Assembly (NCBI RefSeq): GCF_000485595.1
Contig: NW_014577965.1
Span: 80,400-102,603 of the forward strand
Direction of reading: 5' to 3'
DNA: 22,204 bases
From: Priapulus caudatus
Lineage: Eukaryota; Priapulida; Priapulimorpha; Priapulimorphida; Priapulidae
Under the pieces are notes generated by a model. It ran no database searches. It was not told where the DNA came from and worked only from the letters and a program-made list of their open reading frames with translations. A program made the translations under genes and the position numbers. Shown one piece after another: positions 10,080-18,784 of this stretch (position 1 is its first letter; each line of letters starts with the position of its first letter).

Positions 10080-10104
10080 NNNNNNNNNNNNNNNNNNNNN
10101 NNNN
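10080..10104. other. Assembly gap (25 N)
   Basis: Twenty-five consecutive N bases. A round length such as this is usually a placeholder and not a measured distance. Sequence on the two sides may not be truly adjacent, and any reading frame drawn across it is meaningless. Confidence 1.
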
Positions 10105-10400
10105 AATAGGGAAGGGATGGGAGATAAAGACGTGAACGAAAGGGGGCCGGTAGGTGAGTGGCGAGGAGTGGATGGTAGGTTAGCGCGTGGACGCCGTAGA
10201 GTGGTGGAAGGTATACGTTGTGATATTAGGTAGGTACGTGAGTTAGATGAAGGGGGCTGAGGCTTACCACTTGTACAGTAGGCAGAGGTGGGTAGGCAGG
10301 TGGCACGAAGAGAGATGCGCGTTAGGGATAGAATAGTTTAGAATCATGTGGAGAGGTTGAAGGGTTAGCACTTTTGTTGATTTAATGACAGAAAAACTGG
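10105..10400. other. Purine-rich, low-complexity sequence after the gap
   Basis: G and A rich DNA with GTAGGT, GGTGG and GGAGTGG motifs. It could be a degraded reverse-complement relative of the minisatellite left of the gap, but I could not align a whole unit. No gene is visible. Confidence 0.4.
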
Positions 10401-10425
10401 ACATGTAGACCATACGCTTGGCGTT

Positions 10426-10614
10426 TTGGCATGCCAATTCAGGCTCATAAACGGCGTTTTTCAGGTGGCCTACAATATATTCGCGGGGGTAAGCACAACG
10501 CTAGCCCTAGCCACTATAGCTGTTGTATTGTCGCCTACGAATTACACAGATACTACAGTCTCAGAGCCAATTTACAGCAGGCTGACAACGCAGGCGGGTA
10601 AATGTAAGCAGTAA
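10426..10614 (+). CDS. Hypothetical small ORF or exon with one hydrophobic segment
   Basis: A 62-residue open frame that I do not recognise. Residues 14-36 (VAYNIFAGVSTTLALATIAVVLS) form one hydrophobic stretch long enough for a membrane helix, followed by a polar tail with an NYT glycosylation-type sequon. A possible 3' splice site (GTTTTTCAG, ending at 10464) precedes the hydrophobic stretch, and GGGGGTAAGC near 10486 resembles a 5' splice site, so it may instead be part of a spliced exon or chance. There is no supporting neighbour or promoter. Confidence 0.15.
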   Translation: MACQFRLINGVFQVAYNIFAGVSTTLALATIAVVLSPTNYTDTTVSEPIYSRLTTQAGKCKQ

Positions 10615-10790
10615 TTAGTTTTCAAATCTTGCCACCATTTTACGGTCGCAACCTGTGAACCGCTCGGATCAATAGAATGTACGGAGGAACCGTAATATTA
10701 CACCGTCGCAACATAATATGTTTGACACGTTTCTTACTAAAATGTCAAGACAAGCTAATATCGCGCCCCCTCACTCACCACACCATTCAC

Positions 10791-11470
10791 CAACAGCCGT
10801 GCGTACGTGGCGTGTGCGCGTGCTTGTGCATTCGTACCACTTGTGTGGCGTTGTGAGAATGGAGTGCTGTCGTTCGGCTGCCAGCGTTATCATGGCGGTC
10901 GCGTGCGGGCTTGCTTTCTTGCCTGTAGTTTTGAGAGAAGACGAGACGGAGGGAGTAGCCATGTCATGTACGTGTTGCCGTCTGTGCGTTTCTGCGCGCA
11001 CTTTGGATGTGTGTGCAATGATGTTCGTACTGCATGTGCCTGATTGGGTGGCATGCGTGCTATGTGGGTCTACTTATGTATGTAGGTCTCATATGGGTGG
11101 GGGTTCTTGTGCGTGTGCGCCGTGTTTGTTGTGTGTGTGTGTGTGTGTGTGTCTGTGACTTTGTGTTGGTGGTGTGTCTGTGCCCCTAGCTGACCGGTGC
11201 TGTGCATGCTCGTGATGCCTGGTGCGTGTTGTTGCTGTCGCATGTGTGGGTGCGTGCGTCGTGCGTCGTGGCTGTGCGTGACGTAACGTGTCGCCTTGCA
11301 GTGCCGTGCGTACCGGCTCGTTGTGCGTGCGGTGCCTGTGCGTGCGTTGCCCACGTGCGTGCCGTGCCGTGCGTATTGTGCGTGCATTGATGTGGGTGCG
11401 TGTCGTACGTTGCTACGTTGGTGCGATACGTGCGATGTGCGTGCGTGCGTGCTAAGTGGGCTCGCGCGCT
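10791..11470. repeat. GTGC/GT-rich cryptic simple-sequence region
   Basis: Dominated by GTGCGTGC, TGTGCG and a pure GT run at about 11130-11152, with moderately complex sequence in between. Open frames on both strands are cysteine, valine and alanine rich (or histidine and threonine rich on the other strand), as expected from the repeat. I found no conserved domain. Confidence 0.7.
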
Positions 11471-12764
11471 CTCTCTCTTTCCCTACCTCGCGCGCTCTCT
11501 CTATCTATCTATCTCTCTTTTAAAGCTAGTGTAGACGCTTAGATAGATACTATATACCGCCAACGTCGCGAGAAAATAATAACCTCAGAGAGGCGAAGAG
11601 ACTAATCATCGGCAGATGAGAAGAAGGAAAATCGCAGTAGCAAACGCCAGCGCAGTGCAGGTGTTATTGATTACTGGCGAACATGGCTAGCTTCCAGATT
11701 CGAGATAAGTGACAGTGTACGAGAAAATGTATCTCTGCGTAGCATTGAATGATGGAGAAAACGACGAGGAACTTGTAGCACCCCGCGTACGACAATTAGG
11801 CGAACACGATAGCTGTCCATCTCGGCTCCATATACGTCAGGCAACCTCGCGTCGTCTTTTGATTTTGTGGGATTTCACGAGAAAACAGCTGAACGCGTAG
11901 GCCTATTATGTGCAGTAATTAACGCAATTGGCCGTGGAGGTTAACCAAGGCCGATTGGAATTTGTAGTCGGGTCGATATAAGGGGAGGGGGTACGACTTT
12001 AAACAAACCGCTGTAACAATATATGAAAAAGAGGAAGACGGATTAATTAACACTGTTGATTTACGCATTTGTAATTTCGCGTGAATCATAGTTCCCTTTA
12101 AATCGCGAAAGCAGCACCTGAACCTACGCGTGGCAAATTAAGCAAACCACACAGTCCCCGTTAACCTGTTTTGGAGAACATTCGGAGCGGTTGCGGCAAA
12201 ATAACGCAAACGTAAGTCGGCGTAAAATGTTCATTTATCGCATTTCAGTTTGCGACGTCGCATAGCACCTGGGAACACGCATGGGCTGAATGACATAGTC
12301 ACGCGTGCATGTTTAATCCTCTGAATGGAGGAGATAACTAGATTAAGATTCGCCCTCTATACACACGTTACGGGACTATAGTACGTAATTCATATTATAG
12401 TAGTCAGTGTGCGTACATTGAAGAGTTGTACAGGCGGTTGGTCACGGAAAGACTGGCTGCTATTGACGGCTGGGAACCAGGCCGAAAACAGGAAAGCAAG
12501 AAGTATTGACCTATTAGCAATTAAAGGTATGACTGTACTTATGCAGGGTGTTTAGTACTGTATTATTGTGTACCTTGCATATAGCATGCGTCAACTGTTT
12601 CAGGTAAGCCGGTAAAGAATGATAAACTATTTCAGCCGATTAGAAAGCAATATAAAGTGTTAACGAAGGATAAGAAAGGATAAGCGCATTATCGAGCGAA
12701 GGGTAACGAGGTATCAGAGGTACTTCTTAAAGGAAGCGTAATTAATGGTAAGAAGGAGGGGAAG
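11471..12764. other. Anonymous single-copy region
   Basis: After a short CTCT and TATC run at 11466-11519 the sequence is non-repetitive and AT-balanced. A 63-residue plus-strand frame (11709-11900) has no recognisable motif. No RNA gene, transposon end or regulatory site could be supported. Confidence 0.4.
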
Positions 12765-12917
12765 ATGACCATCGTTGTATTGCTTATAGTCCATTTGGCT
12801 CTTCGTATCGCGTACATGGCCTCTGAAACGATAATGCTCCCCACGGCGCTCTGTCCCTATTTCCAGGGTGATGCTCTATTAGGAGCGTTCCCAACTTTAA
12901 TGGCATTAATGTCGTGA
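12765..12917 (+). CDS. Hypothetical 50-residue hydrophobic ORF
   Basis: Begins MTIVVLLIVHLALRIAYMAS, which resembles a signal peptide or a single membrane anchor, and ends ALMS before TGA at 12915-12917. The sequence before the ATG (GGGGAAG) is not diagnostic for a eukaryotic start. There is no homology I recognise and no supporting context, so chance is a real alternative. Confidence 0.15.
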   Translation: MTIVVLLIVHLALRIAYMASETIMLPTALCPYFQGDALLGAFPTLMALMS

Positions 12918-12925
12918 TATAAAAG

Positions 12926-12996
12926 AAATATAAAGGGGGGATCGATATAAATTAGATATCAAGGGGGGTTAGATATGAAATAAATATCAAGGGGGT
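12926..12996. repeat. 28-bp tandem repeat with G runs, three copies
   Basis: ATATAAAGGGGGG, ATATCAAGGGGGG and ATATCAAGGGGG recur with their G runs starting at 12935, 12963 and 12991, exactly 28 bp apart. The intervening sequence is AT-rich (GATATAAATTAGAT and similar). Confidence 0.75.
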
Positions 12997-13029
12997 TATA
13001 TATAACGATAGAAAAGATATATTAAACTT

Positions 13030-13726
13030 GAGCGCCTTGGCTGCGTTAGCAAGCGAAATACAGAGCGGGGGCATGTTCGCTTCGTTTCGCTGGACTTTGC
13101 TGGGCTTCGTTGCTCGAGCAAGCAAAATTGAGATTGGGGTATGTTCGCTTCGTTTCGCTGGACTTCGCTGGACTTCTTTGCTCGAGCAAGCAAAATTGAG
13201 ATTGGGGTATGTTCGCTTCGTTTCGCTGGACTTCGCTGGACTTCTTTGCTCGAGCAAGCGAAATTGAGACGAGGGATATGTTCGCTTTGTTTCGCTCGCC
13301 TTCGCTGTGCGAGCAAACGAAATATAGAGCGGGGGCATGTTCGCTTTGTTTGGCTGGACTTCGCTGGACTTCGCTGCTCGAGCACACGAGATACAGAGTG
13401 GGGGCATGTTCGCTTTGCTTAGCTGGACTTCGCTCGACTTCGTTGCTCGAGCAAGCGAAATCGAGACGAGGGATATGTTCGCTTCGTTTCGCTCGCTTTC
13501 GCTGCGCGAGCAAACGAAATATAGAGCGGAGGCATGTTCGCTTCGTTTCGCTCGACTTCGCTGGACTTCGATGGCCGAGAACACGAAATACAGAGTGGAG
13601 GCATGTTCGCTTTGTTTAGCTGGACTTCGCTGGACTTCGTTGCTTGAGCACACGAAATACAGAGCGGGGGGCATGTTCGCTTCGTTTTGCTGGACTTCGC
13701 TGGTCGAGCAAGCAACATTGAGAAGC
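13030..13726. repeat. 59/69-bp tandem array with a 197-bp higher-order period
   Basis: Ten repeats are anchored on the ATG of ATGTTCGCTT at 13073, 13141, 13209, 13278, 13337, 13406, 13475, 13534, 13603 and 13673; a degenerate copy precedes them. Spacings are 68, 68, 69, 59, 69, 69, 59, 69 and 70, so from 13209 a three-monomer unit repeats every 197 bp (13278 to 13475, 13337 to 13534, 13406 to 13603). Each full monomer holds a doubled TTCGCTGGAC and most hold the palindrome TGCTCGAGCA or a variant. The right end abuts the EGF exon with no gap. Confidence 0.95.
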
Positions 13727-13815
13727 ACAGTTGCACATGTATGACGGAACTGCTGATCTGACGGGGATACATTTGCCACCATTAAGACAAGGCGCACCTG
13801 CACACACGTCGTCGT
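13727..13815 (-). pseudogene. EGF-like exon, broken after its fifth cysteine by the tandem array
   Basis: On the minus strand a good 3' splice site (TCGTTTGTTTCCTTAG, AG at 13817-13816) opens an exon in phase 1, reading DDDVCAGAPCLNGGK and on through CIPVRSAVPSYMCNC. The spacing C-x4-C-x5-C-x11-C-x1-C and the NGG motif are classical EGF, a small extracellular disulphide-bonded domain, and are identical to the spacing of the neighbouring exon. The DDDVC start resembles the opening of calcium-binding EGF domains, but key residues are not certain. The expected end, with a G-x-x-C carrying the sixth cysteine and a 5' splice site, is absent: the sequence switches to tandem repeat after the codon for cysteine five. 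It may be an exon remnant, or the array may hold an alternative donor. Confidence 0.7.
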
Positions 13816-14474
13816 CTAAGGAAACAAACGACAATACGATGGTAATTGCAATTTGAATCGAATTGAAAGGTTTTCTAGTTGGCCGTCTATTTGTGTGTCT
13901 CCCAGGCCAAATCTGTGTGTATCCGTGAGCGCGCATAATCGCGATTGTGTCCGTATAAACGTGCACATGTATGTGCGCGTGTGCGTGAAGTGCGCGTGCA
14001 TGCATAGGTGTGTGCGTGTATGAACACGCGCTGTGCGTGCATGAGTGTGTGCACGCGAGTGCGGTCGCGGGTGAATGCGTGTATTGGTGTGGGCGCGTAA
14101 GTGCCGTGGAGCGAGTGTGCGTGTATTGGCATGTGTGTGCGTGCATACGTGCGCGCGCGTGTGTGTTTGTTTGTTTGTGACACGTACTACCGTTGATGCA
14201 TGGCTTTTCATCACACGGAGAGGAGACTAAAATGCATCACAGTTTTATGAATATTAGATTAATATTGTGATAATCGTGACCATAGCTGCGTCTAATTGAA
14301 AATACACGCAATTGCGCACACAAACATGCGCGCACGTCTGCACACACGCGAGCACATTTACGCACACACACACGCTCGCGCACTCGCACATCTAGCAATA
14401 TAAGTACATTTATTAAATGGCAGTTATATACGAGATCAGATTAGATAAGAGTCTTATTGCGTATTTCGTCATAC
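13816..14474 (-). other. Phase-1 intron between the two EGF exons
   Basis: A 659-bp interval bounded on the minus strand by a donor GTATGA (14474-14469) and an acceptor TTTGTTTCCTTAG ending at 13816. Both borders fall after the first base of a codon. It contains GT/GTGC-rich DNA at about 13890-14175 and a CA-rich tract at about 14310-14395, both of which produce spurious open frames. Confidence 0.65.
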
Positions 14475-14606
14475 CAACGGGAAAGCTGCAATCTCGTCCA
14501 GTGAAGCCATTTTGACAGAGACAGTTGTAATCGTTCTCCGTTGGTCCAATAGCGTAGCACGAACCGCCATTTTCACATGGCGAAGAATGACATGCGAGCA
14601 GAATTC
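14475..14606 (-). CDS. Intact EGF-like domain exon (partial gene)
   Basis: The exon encodes one complete EGF module, a calcium-binding or adhesion-type extracellular repeat held by three disulphides. The minus strand has an acceptor TGTCTACCAG (AG at 14608-14607), then codes ILLACHSSPCENGGSC, then YAIGPTENDYNCLCQNGFTG and RDCSFPV, then a donor G|GTATGA at 14474. Cysteine spacing is C-x4-C-x5-C-x11-C-x1-C-x8-C, and GFTGRDC is the usual closing motif. The exon is 132 bp, exactly 44 codons, with phase-1 introns on both sides, the arrangement typical of shuffled EGF modules in animal extracellular proteins. The broken EGF exon at 13727-13815 is the next module downstream. The parent gene (Notch-, fibropellin- or crumbs-like, for example) cannot be named from one module. 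Confidence 0.85.
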
Positions 14607-14990
14607 CTGGTAGACAGAATCTCATGTAAAACATGCGGCTGTAATCGGGGTCCGATTGCATTGAACAGAACTTCTCATTGAAATTCGATGTGACTTTTCA
14701 TCGAGCGAATTTTTTTAAAAGCCGATATTATTTTTCGGGGTGATTAGGAAGATGTACAGTCGGATGGCAATTATGAATTCTGCGGGTTATTTTGACGTGC
14801 AGCCACTCATAGACAAATGAGCTTTCAACTGAGCTTAGGGTTGCTTCAATAACTTCCTAGAGATGTAGAAAGATTTATGGTGCGAACTACTTCTAAAGTA
14901 ATGACGAATCGGTCGTCATATTCGTGCGTGAAGAGAGGTATATATATATATAATGACAAATCTGTCTGCCAAATCTAATGGTCGATAATC
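14607..14990. other. Upstream intron or intergenic DNA of the EGF gene
   Basis: No further cysteine-rich exon is visible on the minus strand. It contains a short TA run near 14938-14952. Nothing else is recognisable. Confidence 0.4.
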
Positions 14991-15515
14991 GGCTTAGACA
15001 CAGGCACTTGGAGCGTTTTAATAAAATATAATGCTAAATAAATACTAAATCTATTTACTACCAAAGTCTTAATGTTTCTATATTCTCTTTCACCTATTCT
15101 TGCCGACAATTTCCTGTAAATGCCGTCAACAAACGCTCAACAAACTTCTTCAACAAGCGATGGCTGCCACTATTGCTGCCGCTGCACACTAACACATAAG
15201 TATTTAGTTTTATGTTGTTTGTTTTTGTGTTTATTTTTTGTGTGTGTGTTTATTATTTTTTGTTTTGTTTATTTTTGTGTGTTATATATTTATGTGTATA
15301 ATATATTTATGTGTTAGTGTGCAGCGGCAGTAATGGCAGCAGCCATCGTTTGTTTAAGAAGTTTGTTGAGCGTTTGTTGACGGCATTTACAGGAAATTGT
15401 TGGCAAGAATAAGTGAAAGAAAGTATAGAAACATTAAAACTTTGGTAGTAAATTGATTTCGTATTTATTTAGCATTATATTTTATTGAAACGCTCCAAGT
15501 GCCTGTGGGCTTACA
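14991..15515. mobile_element. Palindromic hAT-like MITE with 8-bp target-site duplication
   Basis: The element proper is 14999-15507. Arms of about 205 bp (14999-15203 and 15304-15507) are near-perfect reverse complements, starting CACAGGCACTTGGAGCG at the left end and finishing with its reverse complement CGCTCCAAGTGCCTGTG at the right. The loop of about 100 bp is T and G rich. Flanking direct repeats GGCTTAGA (14991-14998) and GGCTTACA (15508-15515) match at 7 of 8 positions. An 8-bp duplication and a terminus starting CA are features of hAT-superfamily elements. There is no transposase, so it is non-autonomous; the foldback form could also come from an inverted dimer. Confidence 0.85.
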
Positions 15516-15819
15516 CGTAGGATAGATATACTAAAAAGAGAATTGTCTCTCTCTACGTCTCTGTCTTGGTCCTTTAGACTTTTGAAGATTGTCTCTAAAT
15601 ATATATATTCGGGAAATTGGCCACACTAAAACCGGCCGCCGTCAGTATACGGTATAACAATTATCCGCACGCACACACATTGACTTTTTCGTTACGCCGT
15701 GTGCGTGCGGCTAATTTATTGTTGTTGTTTAACATTAATCCTCCTGTTACACGAGGTCATGGTCACAATGTATACACGCTTTGTATCGTTAGCTTCCAGT
15801 GTTTCCTCATAGTAAAATT
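15516..15819. other. Anonymous spacer between the MITE and the LINE
   Basis: Contains a CT-rich stretch at about 15546-15570, a TATATATA run near 15600 and otherwise non-repetitive DNA. No gene is seen. Confidence 0.4.
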
Positions 15820-15852
15820 TTGTTGTTGTTGTTAACAACAGAGTGTCTGTGG

Positions 15853-16608
15853 TTAGATTACTGGGAGGGACTCAGACAGGAATCTGGAGAGAGCCTGTTT
15901 GATGATGCCATCCATCTCTGGTGTTAAATTCTTGTTTTCTCTAGTAAGGGTGGCAATGTCAATCTGGCTTGCCCTGATCTTGAACATTTGGTCTTTCAGT
16001 TTTGTATGTCCAGTTCTTACCCGGTTGAGCTTGGTTTCCGTTCTGCGTTTGGTGAGGCTGCGAACGCTGCTTACGTTTGCCTTTGGCTCCAGACGATGAA
16101 AATACCTGCCTGTTTCCGAGCTGTCCCATGAACCCTGCCATCGCTCTACCAAGGCTTTCTTGATTTTTCCTTTGGCTTTGGAGAAGGAAAGCGGAAAGTA
16201 GTCTTTAGATTCAACCATTTCTGCGGCCTCGAGGGCTGCCCGTTTTGCTTCTTCGTCTGCGAGTTCGTTTGCGGCCAGGCCTGCATGTCCTGCTACCCAG
16301 CAAATGTCGATCTTGATGTTATTTGTGTATAGCTGCTTAACTCTTTCTTGGATGTTCGAGGTAAGTGTTGTGAAATTGTTGTTTTGTTGGGGGGCCGTGA
16401 CAGTGAGAATGGCGCTTTGGCAGTCCGAGAAGATTCTGAGGTTTGATATGGTGTGGAGCGCAGAGTAGTTGACTGCAAAGTCCATTGCAAGGAATATTGC
16501 CTGAAGTTCTCCGTGATAGCTGCTGCTTTTACACGAGACTGCTTTTCGGATGGCGATGGCTTGGCTGTTGATGCCATTTGCGTAGACGATGGCTGCCGCC
16601 CCACAGGG
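15853..16608 (-). pseudogene. LINE RNase H domain, remainder
   Basis: In the same frame as the preceding segment beyond the TGA, with CGAAAIVYANG first. It then has the second acidic motif YHGELQAIF (Glu at 16507-16509), the third FSDCQSAI (Asp at 16423-16425) and the fourth WVAGHAGLAANELADEEAK (Asp at 16255-16257, with the usual His upstream). All four acidic residues of a type-I RNase H are therefore still encoded across the two segments, indicating fairly recent inactivation. The C-terminal tail, about 130 residues after RNase H, ends ESLPVI with TAA at 15855-15853. Confidence 0.85.
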
Positions 16609-17437
16609 TCAAGGATTCCCGAGTGCTGATCTGTCAGAAAAAGCGATTATGGTATTTTCGTCAGTCTCCGTCAGCTGTTCCTCCGTGATTTTCCTTGCCT
16701 TTTCAGCTTGGGTGGTCGATCTGTTCTTGCTGTTACCGAGCGTGTGCCATGAGTTTTTAACCCTGGTGACCATCGTCGCATTAAGCATGTCCACGCTAAA
16801 TTGTGGTTCGTGGTCTACCCGTTCCGGTGAGAAGTTCTTGCATAGAGAGTTGACAGCCATTCTGATGTGGTGTAAAGGGGTTAGGGTTTGGTGATCCATG
16901 AGAACTTGGTTATTCAGGTTGTGTAGTATCATGCAACGGAGAGGGTTGTCGTGGGGCTTCCTCAGGATGCGAATAAATTCGTGAGCCAAGATTTCCTGAA
17001 AGCGGAGTCTCAGCGGTGGTACATGCGTGAGGACTTCTAGGGCCGACGCTGGTGTTGTGTTGATGGTGCCAGAGGCTCTCAGTAGGGCTATGCGTTGCAC
17101 TCTGTAAATTTTCCGGAGTTGTGCCTCGGACGCGCAACACCAGATGGGGTACGCGTATTCCAGATGAGGTCTGACGCATGCCTTGTAGAGTGCGATCCCG
17201 ATCTCCATTTTTATTCCGCCTATGCCCGCCATGAGCGCGCTGATTCTTGCCAGGGCTCCGAACGCTTTCTTGGCTGTTTTGTCAGTGTGCTCTTGAAACG
17301 TCAGATGCTGATCTAAGGTAACTCCCAGACATACCTTGAAGCTGACCTGCCGGAGTGTTTTTCCTTCTACTCTGATGTTTACTGGAATGTCCCCTTTCTT
17401 ACTGAAGCAGATCACTTCGGTCTTGCTTAAGTGATCT
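16609..17437 (-). pseudogene. LINE polyprotein middle: RT thumb or connection and start of RNase H
   Basis: Continues the polyprotein in a shifted frame. LYKACVRPHLEYAYPIW and TTPASALEVLTHVPPLR are the conserved stretch following the reverse transcriptase in many RNase H-type LINEs and their relatives. The segment ends with IIAFSDRSALGNP, the first RNase H motif, with its catalytic aspartate at 16633-16635. The usual glycine after that aspartate (DGS) is arginine here. The frame closes at a TGA (16609-16611) where the family has GGA for the glycine of NPG. Confidence 0.85.
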
Positions 17438-17740
17438 TAAGGCGCCATTTCTTGTTCCATTTCGTTAGACTGCGAACTTGGTTCTTCATCTGTCTCTCTG
17501 CGACACTGATGTCGATGTTCCGCGTCCAGTCGAAGAAGTCGTCAGCATAGCCAATCTTTTTTGGGATGTTGCTTGTCATATCCTTAATAAAGATGATAAA
17601 CAGGATGGGGGAGATTACCGATCCCTGTGGGAAACCTAGCTCCGCCTTGCTCCATTCAGACTGGTATGTGTTTACCAGGTTGCGCGCAGTTCTTCCAGTG
17701 AGGTAGTTCGCTATGTAAAAGAGAAGCCTGCCGTTGATAC
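17427..17740 (-). pseudogene. Reverse transcriptase fragment (palm motifs B to D)
   Basis: Reads INGRLLFYIANYLTGRTAR, then GFPQGSVISPILF (the motif B block, 17607-17636 for its core), then IGYADDFFDWT with the catalytic YADD box at 17538-17549. The finger domain and motif A with the first catalytic aspartate are missing, so it cannot polymerise. Residues upstream of INGR are translated GT microsatellite and not protein. The frame ends in TAA just after WNKKWRLKIT; one missing base there would restore continuity with the next segment, which opens LSKTEVICF. Confidence 0.9.
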
Positions 17741-17752
17741 ACCACACACAAA

Positions 17753-17827
<75 letters not shown>

Positions 17828-17848
17828 CAACATATTATATATATATAT
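17741..17848. repeat. CA microsatellite followed by TA run
   Basis: CACACA from 17743 to 17825, with one ACGACAC interruption near 17790, then TATATATATATA at about 17836-17848. It forms the truncation junction of the retrotransposon. Confidence 0.95.
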
Positions 17849-17867
17849 CAGGAGAGATTGGTATGGG

Positions 17868-18017
17868 GAGTAGGATAGATAGATATGATGATAGTAGATA
17901 GATAGTAGATGATAGATAGATAAATATGAGTGAGATAATAATGATAGAGTTAGATAGATAGATAGATTAAGATTAGATAATAGATAGATAGATAAGATAG
18001 ATAGATATATAGATAGT

Positions 18018-18054
<37 letters not shown>

Positions 18055-18057
18055 GAT

Positions 18058-18091
<34 letters not shown>

Positions 18092-18753
18092 AGATAAGAT
18101 AGATAGATAGATATAGATAGATAGATAGATAGATAGATAGTTAGATAGTATAAATAGGATAGATAGATAGATAGATAGATAGATAGTAAGATAGATAATT
18201 GAGTAGATAGACTAGATAGATAGGTAAGTAGATGGATGGATCGATGGATGATGGATGGATGGATGGTGCTATGGATGAATTAGATAGATGATAGAATAGG
18301 ATAGATAATAGATAGATAGACTAGATAGATAGATAGATAGATAGTATAGATAAATGATAGATAAATATATAATATGATATAAGATAGAATAGATCAGATA
18401 GATAGATAAGATAGATAGATAGAGTAAGTAAATAGATAGATAGATAGATAGATAGATGATAGATAGATAGATAGGATAGATAGATAGATAGATAGATAAA
18501 TAAATAGATAGATAGGATAGATAGATAGATCGATACGCTAAATGAATAGAATAGATAGATAGATAGATAAGATAGATAGTATATAGATAGTATAGTATAG
18601 AATAGACTAGATAGATAGATAAGATAGATTAGATAGAATAGATATACTATTATATATATATGAGATAGATAGATAGATAGATAAGATAGATAGATAGATA
18701 GATAGACTAGATAACGATAGATAGATAGATAGATATAGAAAGTATAGAATAGA

Positions 18754-18784
<31 letters not shown>

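Larger units (their letters stand above)
15820..17740 (-). mobile_element. 5'-truncated non-LTR retrotransposon, RNase H-bearing (I-group-like)
   Basis: On the minus strand the element runs from a truncated reverse transcriptase through a thumb or linker region to a C-terminal RNase H, ending at TAA (15853-15855), a very short 3' UTR and an AACAACAACAAC tail (about 15824-15839). RNase H after the reverse transcriptase marks I-group LINE lineages (I, Ingi, LOA, Nimb and relatives) as opposed to Jockey or CR1. The 5' end is cut off at a CA/GT microsatellite at about 17741. The target-site duplication cannot be read because the 5' end is missing. The copy is dead: it has lost the endonuclease and the first half of the reverse transcriptase, and it carries one frameshift and one nonsense codon. 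Confidence 0.9.

Noticed and set aside
13030-13726. CRISPR-like or coding repeat-protein array
   Set aside because: The monomers are contiguous 59-70 bp satellites without unique spacers. Openness in many frames on both strands argues against one real coding frame.
13616-14214. Minus-strand histidine and threonine rich frames upstream of the EGF exon
   Set aside because: Intronic GT/GTGC repeat translated as HTHTRA. The splice acceptor at 13816 excludes them from the mature message.
15120-15317. 65-codon frame inside the MITE
   Set aside because: It spans the arm and the T-rich loop, has no domain, and is explained by the low-complexity loop.
15899-17316. Plus-strand frames of 66-101 codons over the LINE
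   Set aside because: They are antisense shadows of the reverse transcriptase and RNase H frames.
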